Translations under genes and position numbers: made by a program
In this document: in pieces, positions 19,663-28,987 of the stretch
Position numbering within the stretch: position 1 is the stretch's first letter
How the letters are laid out: every line of letters begins with the position of its first letter
Notes under the pieces: model-generated
What the model saw: only the letters and a program-made list of their open reading frames with translations
Database searches by the model: none
What the model was told of the DNA's origin: nothing
Assembly: GCA_039105265.1 (NCBI GenBank)
Contig: JAPFFF010000003.1
Location: forward strand, 6,510,001 to 6,574,000
Source of the DNA: Tritrichomonas musculus
Lineage: Eukaryota > Parabasalia > Tritrichomonadida > Tritrichomonadidae
Reading direction: 5' to 3'
Length of the DNA: 64,000 nucleotides

Positions 19663-19814
19663 TTTGATATATTAAATTTCATCATATTTTGGAATTATTC
19701 GAAATCATCTTGCTTATTGAATTAAGAAGCAAATAATTAATCCTTTTTATTATATTGAACCTATGTTTATTATGAAATTTTTTGAAAAAAAGTGAAGTGA
19801 TTTTTGGTGGAACA

Positions 19815-20540
19815 TACTCTTGTTATTATGAGAATCGATATCAAAAGTGTCACTTTTTTTACTTCAGATACTCGATTATCAGTTTAAAAATCTGATGTTG
19901 TGACATATGAGCTAACATAATACAGTAGTGTTTCATAATTCAAAAACGTTGCGAAAATAAAAAATCTACTTTTTGAAATAAAACTTCTCAAATTTATCAT
20001 TTTCTTCGATTTTTTTTTTTTTTTTTTTTTTGAAAAAGTTTATATATTTTCAGAAAGATTAAATTCAAAAAGTGGGTTTTTTTTTAGTTAATAAACATTT
20101 TTCAAATTTGAAACACTACTGTATAAGATCTGAAATGTGATATGAAATTAAAAAATTATTACAATTGCATATATCATGAGATTTCATGCATATTTATTTT
20201 TTTGCAGATTCATATATTTGATTTTATGAATTTTGAAAAATTAAAAATATAATGTATTGATATTGATTTTAGGATTAAAATCGAAAATTGCATGTTTTTT
20301 ATGTATATTTATCGGCAATATTATGATCGTCACTTTCACGGATATTTGACCTTATATTGACCTTAATAATGCCAAAAAGGTCCGATTTTAAATTGGCAGA
20401 CTGTACATTTATCAAAAAGTTCAATTTTAATATCTGATATCAAAATCTGAGAATAAAAATTCTAGATCTTATGAAACAATTTTTTGTATCAATATATATT
20501 TAATTTATCGATATCATAAAGTTAGTCAATTATAGATTCC
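19815..20540. mobile_element. Degraded element, TAGGCTTGTTA family, copy 3, with nested insertion
   Basis: From TACTCTTGTTATTATGAG at 19815 the sequence runs parallel to the copy at 52733: AGAATCGATATCAAAA, CACTTTTTTTAC, GATACTCGATTATCAG, then after an inserted mariner-type element AGATCTGAAATGTGATA. The right end is not clear; similarity fades before about 20540, and no matching 8 bp duplication was found. It is an older, truncated or diverged copy. Confidence 0.6.
19923..20121. mobile_element. 199 bp mariner-type MITE nested in the preceding element
   Basis: Perfect 13 bp ends CAGTAGTGTTTCA face each other and are flanked by TA dinucleotides (19921-19922 and 20122-20123), the signature of Tc1/mariner elements. 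The interior is A/T-rich, with a long T run at about 20011-20030 and no coding capacity. Removing it restores continuity with the related sequence at 52733-53153, which confirms the insertion order. Confidence 0.85.
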
Positions 20541-20545
20541 TAAAC

Positions 20546-20636
20546 GAGAATTAATTAGTCAGGAGTACGATAGATATTTTTTCAGAATATAAGCTATTTA
20601 AAAAAGGATTATCTTACTCCCGACTTATTAATTCTC
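20546..20636. repeat. 91 bp hairpin abutting the Polinton
   Basis: The left arm begins GAGAATTAATTAGTCAGGAG and the right arm, reversed, begins GAGAATTAATAAGTCGGGAG. The arms are about 29 bp with a few mismatches, and the loop is about 30 bp. The right arm ends at 20636, the base next to the Polinton terminus. It may be a tiny inverted-repeat element or a preferred insertion structure. Confidence 0.6.
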
Positions 20637-21229
20637 AGTAGTATAGTATAGGCTCCGCTACCGCCAAGCCTATACTTGGGGGCTCCGCAGAGGCTCCGCA
20701 CCCCACTACTCCAGGGGTTCGCACCCCTGGACCCCCTCAAAAGGCCCCCACATTCAAAAAGTTCGCAGCAAAAAAAATCCAAACTCATACTTTTATCGTC
20801 TCGTTATCAAAATTATTTTAGCCCAAAAAAATCGACCTAAATGAATTTGTGGGATAAATCCCACCGGGGGCATATCCCCCGGATGGTCTGGGCTAAAGCC
20901 CAGCATGCATCCCCCCTCTTTTGCTTACGCAAAATCTTTTTCTTTTTTGTTCTCTCCCCCCCTCTCGTCCCCCCCGCTGGGGGGGCTCAGATTACCTTCG
21001 GGCTATATATCTAAACACCTAGGGAGGCTCACTCCTAATGTCGTTCGCTAATATAGAATCTTTTTTATTATATGTAGTAGTATATATAAATGGCGTGATT
21101 TCTTAACGTTCCGTCAAGAAATCCCAACCATTTTTTGTTAAGATATCCCTTCGAATCAAGAAGTTGTTTTATAATGATTGAAATGTACCCGACGCTCAAT
21201 CCAGCTGAAGAACAAACACCAATCCCTAT
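20637..21229 (+). repeat. Left terminal inverted repeat of the Polinton
   Basis: This 593 bp end is a mirror of 44664-45256. It is much more GC-rich than the host flanks and includes short internal palindromes (a CCCCC/GGGGG pair near 20970-20990, and GATTTCTTAACG facing GTCAAGAAATC at about 21095-21125). The start of the first element gene lies inside it, so the first residues of that gene are also present, in mirror, at the other end. Confidence 0.93.
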
Positions 21230-22235
21230 GGAGCACGCTTTCTTTCTGGAAGATGGAGAAAGAGACCCTGCGAAATTTAATCGTTATTATTTTAATTTTC
21301 CACAAGAATGGTGCACATCTAATCGTGGTGAGTCTATTATTGGTGTTAGAAATATATTTATGTTAGCTAGAAAGAGAAGGCTAGAATTTAAAATTAAAGT
21401 TAGGAAATACTACAAAGAGGACTACAATAAATATGCCACTCCTCCTCCAAAATCAGATGACCCAAACTTATATGACCACTCAGCGTATATAAGTATACCT
21501 GCTGCAAGGAAATCTATGGTTGAAGTAAATGTTTTAATGTGGATGAGTGAGAAGGATGATTTCGGTGGTTTTGGACACGTATTATATGAATATCTATGGG
21601 CCGAAATGAAAAAATATAATCAAGAGATTGAAGACAATTTGGCGAAGGCAAAAACAGAAGAAGAGAAAGCTAAGTATAAAGACAAGCCAAGATTTAGTGA
21701 AGACCCTTATGGTCTTTCAACTGAGCTTGATGTCATGGCTGATGGATTCTATGATTATAGGAGAAAAACATATTTGGAAAGAATTTTATCTCGACATAAT
21801 TATGATAAGAAGAGTCCATTTTATATTGACATATCAATTGATTTTCCTCATCGAACCGTTCAAGATTTTGGATTGATAGACCGAAAATATGATTTCGAAG
21901 ATGTGTTTAATATTAGTGGAGAGACAGACCAAGGGGCAAATTATCATAATAACTATAAATTTAAATGGCTTAGAGAAGTCAATTTTTATAATGTATGGGA
22001 TAGGCATTCATGTAAAATTTATTCATCCTTCGGGGACCAATCAAATCAAGGATATGTTGGAAACACAACAATATACTTCAACCCCATAAAATACTTTAAG
22101 CTGAACTCAACTGACCAACGATTCTGGATCGAACTATATTCTGGTCGACATAAAGATATACCAGTAAAAATACCGAGAAGCGAAAGCTTTTCTATCGAAA
22201 TGATATTCTTCCCTTACCGTAAAATGTTATATTAA
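21174..22235 (+). CDS. Polinton protein, 353 residues, unknown (possible structural protein)
   Basis: The first ATG of the frame is at 21174 (MIEMYPTLNPAEEQTPIP). The protein is soluble-looking, rich in Tyr, Phe and charged residues, with no membrane segment and one charged helical insert (EIEDNLAKAKTEEEKAKYKDK). Beta-strand-like stretches in the second half (FYIDISIDFPHR, WIELYSGRHKDIPVKIPRS) would suit a capsid-type or other structural protein, but I recognise no family. It lies first in the rightward block and its start is within the inverted repeat. Confidence 0.6.
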   Translation: MIEMYPTLNPAEEQTPIPMEHAFFLEDGERDPAKFNRYYFNFPQEWCTSNRGESIIGVRNIFMLARKRRLEFKIKVRKYYKEDYNKYATPPPKSDDPNLYDHSAYISIPAARKSMVEVNVLMWMSEKDDFGGFGHVLYEYLWAEMKKYNQEIEDNLAKAKTEEEKAKYKDKPRFSEDPYGLSTELDVMADGFYDYRRKTYLERILSRHNYDKKSPFYIDISIDFPHRTVQDFGLIDRKYDFEDVFNISGETDQGANYHNNYKFKWLREVNFYNVWDRHSCKIYSSFGDQSNQGYVGNTTIYFNPIKYFKLNSTDQRFWIELYSGRHKDIPVKIPRSESFSIEMIFFPYRKMLY

Positions 22236-22261
22236 CTGAGGGTTTATTTTTTTTCAAAACA

Positions 22262-23371
22262 ATGACTTACAAAACAATAGAGGAGTTATATAAAAAGTTT
22301 CCGTGGAAAACACCATCAAAATTTGTTCCTCTTGCAAAACGATATGGATTTACAGAAGAAGCAGCATTAAATTATTTGAAGAATATAGTGCATGATGTTA
22401 AAGTACCAAAGGCAAAATTTATGAATATATATTCAAAACACTCAGGAGGATATCAAATGGACACTTTCATAAATGACAAAACAAAAGATGGTTTGAATTA
22501 TCTGATGTTTATAAATATCAATACCAGGAAGGCTTTTTGTTATGCGATGAGAGGGAAGGGAGCAAAAGAAGTAGCTAGAGCATTAAATCAATTTTTAGTA
22601 GATGAACCAAATGTTTATTCTATTACTTCAGACCAGGATGCAGCCTATTTGTCCAATGATGTTTTGCAAATAATGAAGGCAAAAAATATTATATACAATA
22701 CTACGGAAGACAATAATCATAATGTACTAGGCATCATAAATAGATTCATGAGAACTATTAGAGATATGGTAGGAGAGAATAGATTTATTGGAGAACAAGA
22801 AATGAAGGGATTAATAGATTCCTACAATAAATCCCCTCACCGATCGTTGGACTATAAAATACCAAACGAAATGACAGAAAAAGATGAAAAAGAATATATT
22901 AATACTAAATCACAAATAAATCCATATGACTTTCAGCCTAACGACAGGGTGAGAATTATACAAGCCAAGGAACCATTTTCGAAGCGAAGAAATAGGGTCA
23001 GCAAGGAGGCTTATATTGTTGATTCAAAAGCTGGAAATCAATTTATTGTTAAGTCCAAAGATGAATCAATAGATAAGTTGCCGGGATATAGATTGATAAA
23101 AACACAGAATAAAAATAAGGGCCTGAAGGGCCCCGGGGCAGAAGTGCCTCTTGCTCAGACACTAAAGGGAGGCAAGAGAGGTATTGTGGATAAAATTATA
23201 TCCTACGATGCAGCTAAGAATAAATATAAAATTAAATATAGTGAAGGGACAGAAGATGTTATTCCAGCCAAAAATTTACGAGAAGGAGCCCCAACTAAAT
23301 TATCAAATCTTGAAATGGATTATTGGAGCAAACAAAAAAATATCCCATCAAACATTAAAAAATGGATTTAA
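22262..23371 (+). CDS. Polinton integrase (rve fold) with chromo-like C-terminus
   Basis: This 369-residue integrase would insert the element into the genome. A helical N-terminal part is followed by an rve-type core: YQMDTFIND, TSDQDAAYLS and GIINRFMRTIRDM, the last a typical signature of trichomonad Polinton integrases. The C-terminal part has KRGIVDKIISYDAAKNKYKIKY followed by VIPAKNLREG, similar to a chromodomain or SH3-like module that can bind chromatin or DNA. It sits just before the packaging ATPase with a 10 bp gap, a common Polinton order. Confidence 0.88.
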   Translation: MTYKTIEELYKKFPWKTPSKFVPLAKRYGFTEEAALNYLKNIVHDVKVPKAKFMNIYSKHSGGYQMDTFINDKTKDGLNYLMFININTRKAFCYAMRGKGAKEVARALNQFLVDEPNVYSITSDQDAAYLSNDVLQIMKAKNIIYNTTEDNNHNVLGIINRFMRTIRDMVGENRFIGEQEMKGLIDSYNKSPHRSLDYKIPNEMTEKDEKEYINTKSQINPYDFQPNDRVRIIQAKEPFSKRRNRVSKEAYIVDSKAGNQFIVKSKDESIDKLPGYRLIKTQNKNKGLKGPGAEVPLAQTLKGGKRGIVDKIISYDAAKNKYKIKYSEGTEDVIPAKNLREGAPTKLSNLEMDYWSKQKNIPSNIKKWI

Positions 23372-23381
23372 CCAACAATAA

Positions 23382-24236
23382 ATGGCTAAACAAATAATGA
23401 AAGAAGTAGAAGTTTTAATCCAAAAAACCATGCGAAAAAACCAAAAGGAAATAGAGTCTGCACTTATGAAACCAATTCATCCTTCCTATCCATTTAGCAC
23501 GAACGGTATATATTTTTTGATAGGCAAACCAGGTGCTGGAAAAAGTTATTGGATATGGAAACACATTTTAATTACCGAGAGATTATTTAAGTATCCCTAC
23601 TACCAGAAGATAGTATTCTGTTCCACAAGCGGTAAGATGGACAAAACTGCAGAGGCGATGAGTCAAAATGTCAAGACACCAATCATATATTTGAACGAAG
23701 CAGAATTGATGGATTATTTGAAAAAACATCTAAAGCGAAAGATAAAATATTATGCGATGGTAAAGCATGTATTATCAAAAATGAAAGAGACAAATGAAGA
23801 AATGCAGCGGCTTATAAACAAGCACTCCCTTCAAGAAATAGATGATAGAATAGTATATATAGCAAACAAGCTAGTAAAATATCAAACTTCATCATATCCA
23901 TATAACACTCTAATAATATTGGATGACTGTGCTGGGAGCGATTTATTGACGCATAATAATACTGAATTCTTAAGGCTACTAACAAAAACTAGGCACTATA
24001 ATATTACATGCATTATGGCTATCCAAACCATTAGATTTGTCCATATAAATGCAAAGAGATTGGCCACCGATATTATATGCTATAGTGGATATTCAGAAGA
24101 AGATTTTACATCATTGCTCCAACAAACAAATAACAATCTAAATATCAAAAAAACAGTCAAGGAATATTTGCAGCATCGTGAGCCTCACGACAAATTTATT
24201 TGTAATATAACAGCCAACAAATATTACTTTGAATGA
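23382..24236 (+). CDS. Polinton packaging ATPase (FtsK/HerA, A32-like)
   Basis: This 284-residue P-loop ATPase is expected to pump DNA into a capsid. Walker A is FLIGKPGAGKSYW near residue 48. Walker B is LIILDDCAGSD near residue 183, followed by TKTRHYNITCIMAIQT, the family's sensor-like strand. Size and order (integrase, ATPase, small proteins, capsid) agree with other Polintons. Confidence 0.9.
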   Translation: MAKQIMKEVEVLIQKTMRKNQKEIESALMKPIHPSYPFSTNGIYFLIGKPGAGKSYWIWKHILITERLFKYPYYQKIVFCSTSGKMDKTAEAMSQNVKTPIIYLNEAELMDYLKKHLKRKIKYYAMVKHVLSKMKETNEEMQRLINKHSLQEIDDRIVYIANKLVKYQTSSYPYNTLIILDDCAGSDLLTHNNTEFLRLLTKTRHYNITCIMAIQTIRFVHINAKRLATDIICYSGYSEEDFTSLLQQTNNNLNIKKTVKEYLQHREPHDKFICNITANKYYFE

Positions 24237-24251
24237 TTTATTTCACAATAA

Positions 24252-24947
24252 ATGCCTTCAGGAACTATTGATTCTGGAAAATATATTCCATCTACCCCTT
24301 CAGATGCTGGTGTTAGTATATTTGGAAAAATTGGTAATTGGATTAATAATAATAAAGCAGAAATTTTACAAGGAGCTGCAGATGTAGGTGATATAATTGG
24401 GGAAGCGACTGGAAATAATAAATGGAATGTAGCAGCTGATGTTGTAAGAGTTGTTGGTAAAACTGCAGGACAAATTGATGATAAAAACAGCCAGGAAAAA
24501 TTGTTGGCTCAATTAATTCAGGAAAGGAATGCTCGGATGTTTGGAAACAAACATATAGCCTACGCTGATGTACCAAGGATGTTTTATGGAAGGAAGCCAA
24601 CAAGATATAAAATGTATCAAAGAAGAAATAAATATATTGATGAAGCCAATGAAAAATTAAATCAGTTGAAGAAACAAATAGAGCAAAAACAAAAAGAAGC
24701 CACGACAGAAAATAAAAAATCATCACCCAAAAAATCGCCTCCCAAAAAACCATCCCCGCCTCCCAAAAAACCATCCCCGCCTCCCAAAGCATTACCAAAG
24801 AAACAAGAATCACCTCCAAAGAAAAAAATGTCAGCAGCTGAAAAAGCTAGAAATTGGAAACAAGATAAACAATTTGTGGCCGATCTACAAGAAGCTGTAA
24901 GAAGACAAAGAGAAGCATATGACAAGTTTGAGAAGGATGATTGGTAA
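24252..24947 (+). CDS. Polinton small structural-type protein A (paralogue pair)
   Basis: 231 residues. The N-terminal half carries an amphipathic, Gly/Ala-rich segment (IGNWINNNKAEILQGAADVG, then DIIGEATGNNKWNVAADVV) and a basic YGRKPTRYKMYQRR. The second half is Lys/Pro-rich low complexity (repeats of KKPSPPPKK) and ends in a charged helix. It resembles the next gene's product in segment order and in the motif RKPxxYKxYQ. By analogy with adenovirus-like capsid cement or membrane-lytic proteins it may be an internal virion protein; this is inference. Confidence 0.6.
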   Translation: MPSGTIDSGKYIPSTPSDAGVSIFGKIGNWINNNKAEILQGAADVGDIIGEATGNNKWNVAADVVRVVGKTAGQIDDKNSQEKLLAQLIQERNARMFGNKHIAYADVPRMFYGRKPTRYKMYQRRNKYIDEANEKLNQLKKQIEQKQKEATTENKKSSPKKSPPKKPSPPPKKPSPPPKALPKKQESPPKKKMSAAEKARNWKQDKQFVADLQEAVRRQREAYDKFEKDDW

Positions 24948-24969
24948 GCTAAATTTTGTCTTCATTTAA

Positions 24970-25725
24970 ATGTCTATTCCATTTTTAACGATGGGTACTG
25001 CTCCTACCCTACGAAGTGATGGTACAGAAGAGCCAATAGGAGGGATAAGTGATAAAATATCAAATCTTGTGAGCAATACATATAACAAATTCTTTAGCAA
25101 AAAACCCACCCAAGGACCTTCTCTAGAACCAATCCAAAAACCAGTTCCAGTTCCTACTCCTACTCCAGCTCCTCCCAAGCCAATCCAAGAACCTCCTCCT
25201 ACCCCACATTATATGCCGCCTCCAGCACCAGCACCAGCTCCTATGCCACCCCCTATGACAACTCAAAATAATTCCGAAGGGATAGCAGGGAAATTTGTAA
25301 ACAAGCTTAAAAAAGCATATAATAAAATGACAGATGGAATACCCAAAAATAATTATGAACACGTAAATAAAATGAAAGAGAGATTGAAATGGGCATGGGA
25401 TAATAAAACTGAATTACTCATAGGAGGTGGTGAAATTGCAGAAACCATTGGTAATGCAACAGACAATAAATATGTTAAAGTAGGAGCTAAAGTAATAAAA
25501 TCACTAGGAGAGAGCAGTGAGAGAATAGACAACAAAGAGAAGAAGAAAGAATTAGAGAAAAAAATAGGAGACGTAAATAATGAATTATTAGCCAATTATT
25601 ATCTAAATTCTTTAAATTATCCACGTATCCATTATTCAAGAAAACCATCAGGTTATAAAATATATCAAGGCAAAAGATATAGAATGATAAGAGGCATGAG
25701 AAGAAGAAGAAAAGCAAGGAGGTGA
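24970..25725 (+). CDS. Polinton small structural-type protein B (paralogue pair)
   Basis: 251 residues. A Pro-rich linker (PVPVPTPTPAPP and similar) precedes a segment WAWDNKTELLIGGGEIAETI with NATDNKYVKVGAKVIKSLGE that aligns with protein A. The C-terminus is strongly basic (RKPSGYKIYQGKRYRMIRG followed by an Arg/Lys cluster), suggesting DNA or capsid-interior binding. Start ATG at 24970, 22 bp after protein A, preceded by a T-rich stretch. Confidence 0.6.
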   Translation: MSIPFLTMGTAPTLRSDGTEEPIGGISDKISNLVSNTYNKFFSKKPTQGPSLEPIQKPVPVPTPTPAPPKPIQEPPPTPHYMPPPAPAPAPMPPPMTTQNNSEGIAGKFVNKLKKAYNKMTDGIPKNNYEHVNKMKERLKWAWDNKTELLIGGGEIAETIGNATDNKYVKVGAKVIKSLGESSERIDNKEKKKELEKKIGDVNNELLANYYLNSLNYPRIHYSRKPSGYKIYQGKRYRMIRGMRRRRKARR

Positions 25726-25789
25726 AAAACTCCCAAAAACTCCAAAAAAGCAAATAAAACTCAAAGAAAGCGATTTTAATATTATTTAA

Positions 25790-26398
25790 ATGTCTAAACA
25801 TTTGACTGGATCGAAGAGATTACAAGTAATACAAAACTGGTTAAATGGTCGTGATGACCCTGAGTGGGATGTCTTGCCTACAAAAAAAGAGAATAAATAT
25901 ATTGTGAAAAGAAGAACAGAGCCCCTATCCAAACCTCAAGCTGAACCACAGGTAGAAGAGCAGGAAGTAGAAGAGCCAGCAGAAGAGCCTACCAAACCTC
26001 TCCCCACTTGCTCTCAGGGAAAGGTCTGCTCTGCCAAAAAAATCGAAAGGACTAAGCCGCAATCAAATAATTCAGCCATTTTTGAAGCTTTGCCTGACCC
26101 TACAATAAATATGGAAATATTAAATCAGCTAAAGTTATTGGGGGAAGAAATAAAAAATAAACGAGAAAAGAAAGAACAAAAAAGGATGATAAAAGAAGTG
26201 GTGCAAAAACAAATGAGCAAACCCTACTACCAATATACTCAGCCACAATATATTCAAGAGCCTAATTTGACTTCAGGCAAAGTTGACTTTGTCAATGATA
26301 TAGAAGAAGAACCAGAGGAAGAACTACCACCAACACTTCCTCCTCAACCTCAGGTCATTCGTAGAAGGAGGAATAATATTTTCTCTGATATGTTATAA
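25790..26398 (+). CDS. Polinton protein, 202 residues, unknown
   Basis: Residues 1-45 (GSKRLQVIQNWLNGRDDPEW and on to KYIVKRR) look like a small folded domain; an acidic Pro/Glu-rich linker follows (EEQEVEEPAEEPTKPLP), then a coiled-coil-like helix (LNQLKLLGEEIKNKREKKEQK) and a C-terminal tail ending in VIRRRRNNIFSDML. It lies directly before the candidate major capsid gene, so a scaffold or minor virion role is possible. No family recognised. Confidence 0.55.
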   Translation: MSKHLTGSKRLQVIQNWLNGRDDPEWDVLPTKKENKYIVKRRTEPLSKPQAEPQVEEQEVEEPAEEPTKPLPTCSQGKVCSAKKIERTKPQSNNSAIFEALPDPTINMEILNQLKLLGEEIKNKREKKEQKRMIKEVVQKQMSKPYYQYTQPQYIQEPNLTSGKVDFVNDIEEEPEEELPPTLPPQPQVIRRRRNNIFSDML

Positions 26399-26424
26399 AG
26401 TTTTTATTTTTTTATAAAAACACC

Positions 26425-28023
26425 ATGATTAATCCAGAGATTGAACTCAGAACATCAGCTGAAGTATGTACCCAAATAGCATCATATTTTGATATTGTAG
26501 ATAATTGTATAGCCCTAAGTGATACCAACAAACAGTATACTATAAGTCCCCAGACATCATATTCTCCATCTCCTTCAATCCCCCAAGGCTCATATACCAC
26601 TGCTATTATATCTCCAAACACAAACAATACAGCAGACATATATAATGGATTTATTAGAGCTGATATGGAAGTCAGTATTAAAGAAGCTGCTGGACAAGAG
26701 GTTAAAGAAATAGAAAATACAGATGATAATTATCAATTCAATAGAGTTTGGTTTGGCTTTAAAGATGCTAGAGATGCCGTCGAAAAATATGAAATCGTGG
26801 CTAATGGCATTACTATCTATACACAGAATTTTGGTTGTGAAGAATCATTTTTAACAGCCTGTTGTGCCAACGAAACAACAAAGAGAGCAGATGTATATTC
26901 TAAGGCCAGACATAAAGATATATGGAATGGTAAGTCAGGAAGTAGAACAGGATTCATTGTTGATTGGAAAGAGAGAAATGGTATTAAATGGTATGAACAA
27001 AAATATAAAATTCATCTCAAGATAGATTTAAGACGATTCTTACCACTCTCTAATATTAAATACCTCCCAGCCTTCGCAGGCAAGATAGAGCTTCGATTAT
27101 TCTTCTCGTGTGCTGGAATGGTATGCTGTCCTTTGGGCCCAGAACTATGTTTGCAAAATAACTATAAAGAAATATCAAAATATACTTTACCAAATATTAC
27201 GAATGAATTTACTCCAATAAATGAACCAATAACAATGTATACTGCCATATCATCAGACAAAACAACACTTACAGCAAACCCCAGAACATTCCAAGTAAAC
27301 AGTTATGAAACTACTGAATGCTCATCTATCATACCATGCTTTGGTATTGAAGATAATATTTATTCCAGTCTCGTTCAAAGATATGCTGACCCAACTCATC
27401 CATTAACATTTCCTACACAAACCCTTTCTGTATATACTACAACAAATAGACTAAAAAATCCAAATTGCAAAACCACCTGTACTATTACTCCTCGCTTTGT
27501 TGACTCAATATTTTGTTTATTCCCTGAAAAGCACACTCATCATACCTACTTCAAGAATCCACAATTTAAGCTATTTCAATTAAACTGTGGAGGCTATGGA
27601 AACATCCCTGCAAAAGCATTTGGAACGACAGATGAGTATCCAGAATTCTTAGAGTACTGCCAAAACGCTATGAATATGAATGGTGGACAAAGCGGGTTTA
27701 ATAAAGAAGTCGTAGCTTCACTAACAAATAATCAACCATACAGACGCTCAACTGGAAATTATCCTGATGACAGGACCAGCTTTTTCATTGCTCTGCCAAC
27801 AGAGACAGACAACACATATCAGCAGGGACTCACATCTCTGTCTCCTATTAATTTTGAAATTATTGTATCACAAAATACTGGGGCAAATACATATGCCAGT
27901 GATGTTCAAACCCCACCTCTAATTTGTCTTTTATTTGATTCATCAATATCAATTTTGGTTCAGCCTAATGGTATGCCTCCTCTCGTTCGTCTTGGAAATT
28001 ATGACCTCACTACTCCACAATAA
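26425..28023 (+). CDS. Candidate Polinton major capsid protein (double jelly-roll type)
   Basis: 532 residues, the usual size of a Polinton major capsid protein. It is rich in beta-prone stretches and aromatics with few charged helices (FIRADMEVSI, WFGFKDARDAVEKYEIVANG, KIHLKIDLRRFLPLS, AGKIELRLFFS, NFEIIVSQNTG), consistent with two jelly-roll domains. Position after the ATPase and small structural genes also fits. The assignment rests on length, composition and position, not on a motif, so a structure prediction would decide it. Confidence 0.6.
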   Translation: MINPEIELRTSAEVCTQIASYFDIVDNCIALSDTNKQYTISPQTSYSPSPSIPQGSYTTAIISPNTNNTADIYNGFIRADMEVSIKEAAGQEVKEIENTDDNYQFNRVWFGFKDARDAVEKYEIVANGITIYTQNFGCEESFLTACCANETTKRADVYSKARHKDIWNGKSGSRTGFIVDWKERNGIKWYEQKYKIHLKIDLRRFLPLSNIKYLPAFAGKIELRLFFSCAGMVCCPLGPELCLQNNYKEISKYTLPNITNEFTPINEPITMYTAISSDKTTLTANPRTFQVNSYETTECSSIIPCFGIEDNIYSSLVQRYADPTHPLTFPTQTLSVYTTTNRLKNPNCKTTCTITPRFVDSIFCLFPEKHTHHTYFKNPQFKLFQLNCGGYGNIPAKAFGTTDEYPEFLEYCQNAMNMNGGQSGFNKEVVASLTNNQPYRRSTGNYPDDRTSFFIALPTETDNTYQQGLTSLSPINFEIIVSQNTGANTYASDVQTPPLICLLFDSSISILVQPNGMPPLVRLGNYDLTTPQ

Positions 28024-28060
28024 ATATTCATTCTTAAAATTTTTTTTATCTCCACCACAA

Positions 28061-28510
28061 ATGCAAGAGCAAAGAGTCTACGATTACATCAACAATATTA
28101 TCTCCCTCGCTGAAAATCCAGAAGAATGGAAGGAATGTAATTTTGCTATCCTCTGTGATAAATTTCCCATCCAGCTTTCTCGCAACAAATTTTTGGGCAA
28201 AGTAATATATATATCACTTAAGACAGAAAAAAAGACCTGGAGAATATATCCTGACAAAATCAAAAAATATGAAATAGAGCATGTAATTATCAATGCAAAT
28301 TCTCGCCGTCGATTAAATTATAGGATGAATGAGTTCTTCATCAACGGCTCAAATCAAGAACAGGTATATGAAGCGCATAGCTACTATAATTATTCTATAG
28401 AAAATGCTTCAAAACAAACGAAAGAATTAATTATTCAGCTACGAGAGAAATACAATTTAAGCACACCAGAACTATACATTGGGGAGCATCAACCACTCGT
28501 CCTAGAGTAA
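28061..28510 (+). CDS. Polinton protein, 149 residues, unknown
   Basis: The first ATG after the capsid stop is at 28061, giving MQEQRVYDYINNIISLAENP; the open frame upstream overlaps the capsid gene in another frame and is not needed. Mixed alpha/beta composition (FLGKVIYISLKTEKKTWRIY, YEIEHVIINANSRRRLNY). No domain recognised. A T-rich run lies 10-25 bp upstream, as before other genes of this element. Confidence 0.55.
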   Translation: MQEQRVYDYINNIISLAENPEEWKECNFAILCDKFPIQLSRNKFLGKVIYISLKTEKKTWRIYPDKIKKYEIEHVIINANSRRRLNYRMNEFFINGSNQEQVYEAHSYYNYSIENASKQTKELIIQLREKYNLSTPELYIGEHQPLVLE

Positions 28511-28535
28511 GCTGGATAATTTTTTTGGAAATGAA

Positions 28536-28964
28536 ATGAATAAATATAGGAATCCTAGTTCATCTATCATTGGAGTAGAAGGAGAAATGTTCAACGAAGG
28601 AACAAAAACAGAACACACCATAGGCTTTAATCATTTTGGCATATTCTCTAATGATAATACTTATGCTATCACATTTAATCCATATTACAATAGACCGCCT
28701 ATCAAATATATGGAAAGCAAGCCTGTGAGGCCGCCGAAGAGTAATCAACATAGAACGAAACCCTTGCATGAACCACCTGTCAGCATCACAGACGGAGGGT
28801 ATTATTTAAAAAAAGATAAGGCTCCTAAAGCACCCATCCTTCCTCCTTACCTCAAGAAACCTGAAAAATTAGGGGAGATACAAGGGAAGGCTAATGAAAA
28901 AGATAAAGGGAATGTCATATATGGCCCGCAGCATAAAGTAAAAATAGAGAACATAATCTATTAA
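28536..28964 (+). CDS. Polinton protein, 142 residues, unknown
   Basis: Starts MNKYRNPSSSIIGVEGEMFN. The N-terminal half is beta-like (HTIGFNHFGIFSNDNTYAIT), while the second half is Pro/Lys-rich and probably disordered (KPVRPPKSNQHRTK and APILPPYLKKPEK). An overlapping ATG five bases earlier is in another frame. No family recognised. Confidence 0.5.
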   Translation: MNKYRNPSSSIIGVEGEMFNEGTKTEHTIGFNHFGIFSNDNTYAITFNPYYNRPPIKYMESKPVRPPKSNQHRTKPLHEPPVSITDGGYYLKKDKAPKAPILPPYLKKPEKLGEIQGKANEKDKGNVIYGPQHKVKIENIIY

Positions 28965-28987
28965 ATAAAATTTTTTTTCGAAATGAA

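Noticed and set aside
20940-21000. C-rich and G-rich stretch in the Polinton end as a possible quadruplex or terminator
   Set aside because: It is part of the terminal repeat's local palindrome; no separate function can be supported from sequence.
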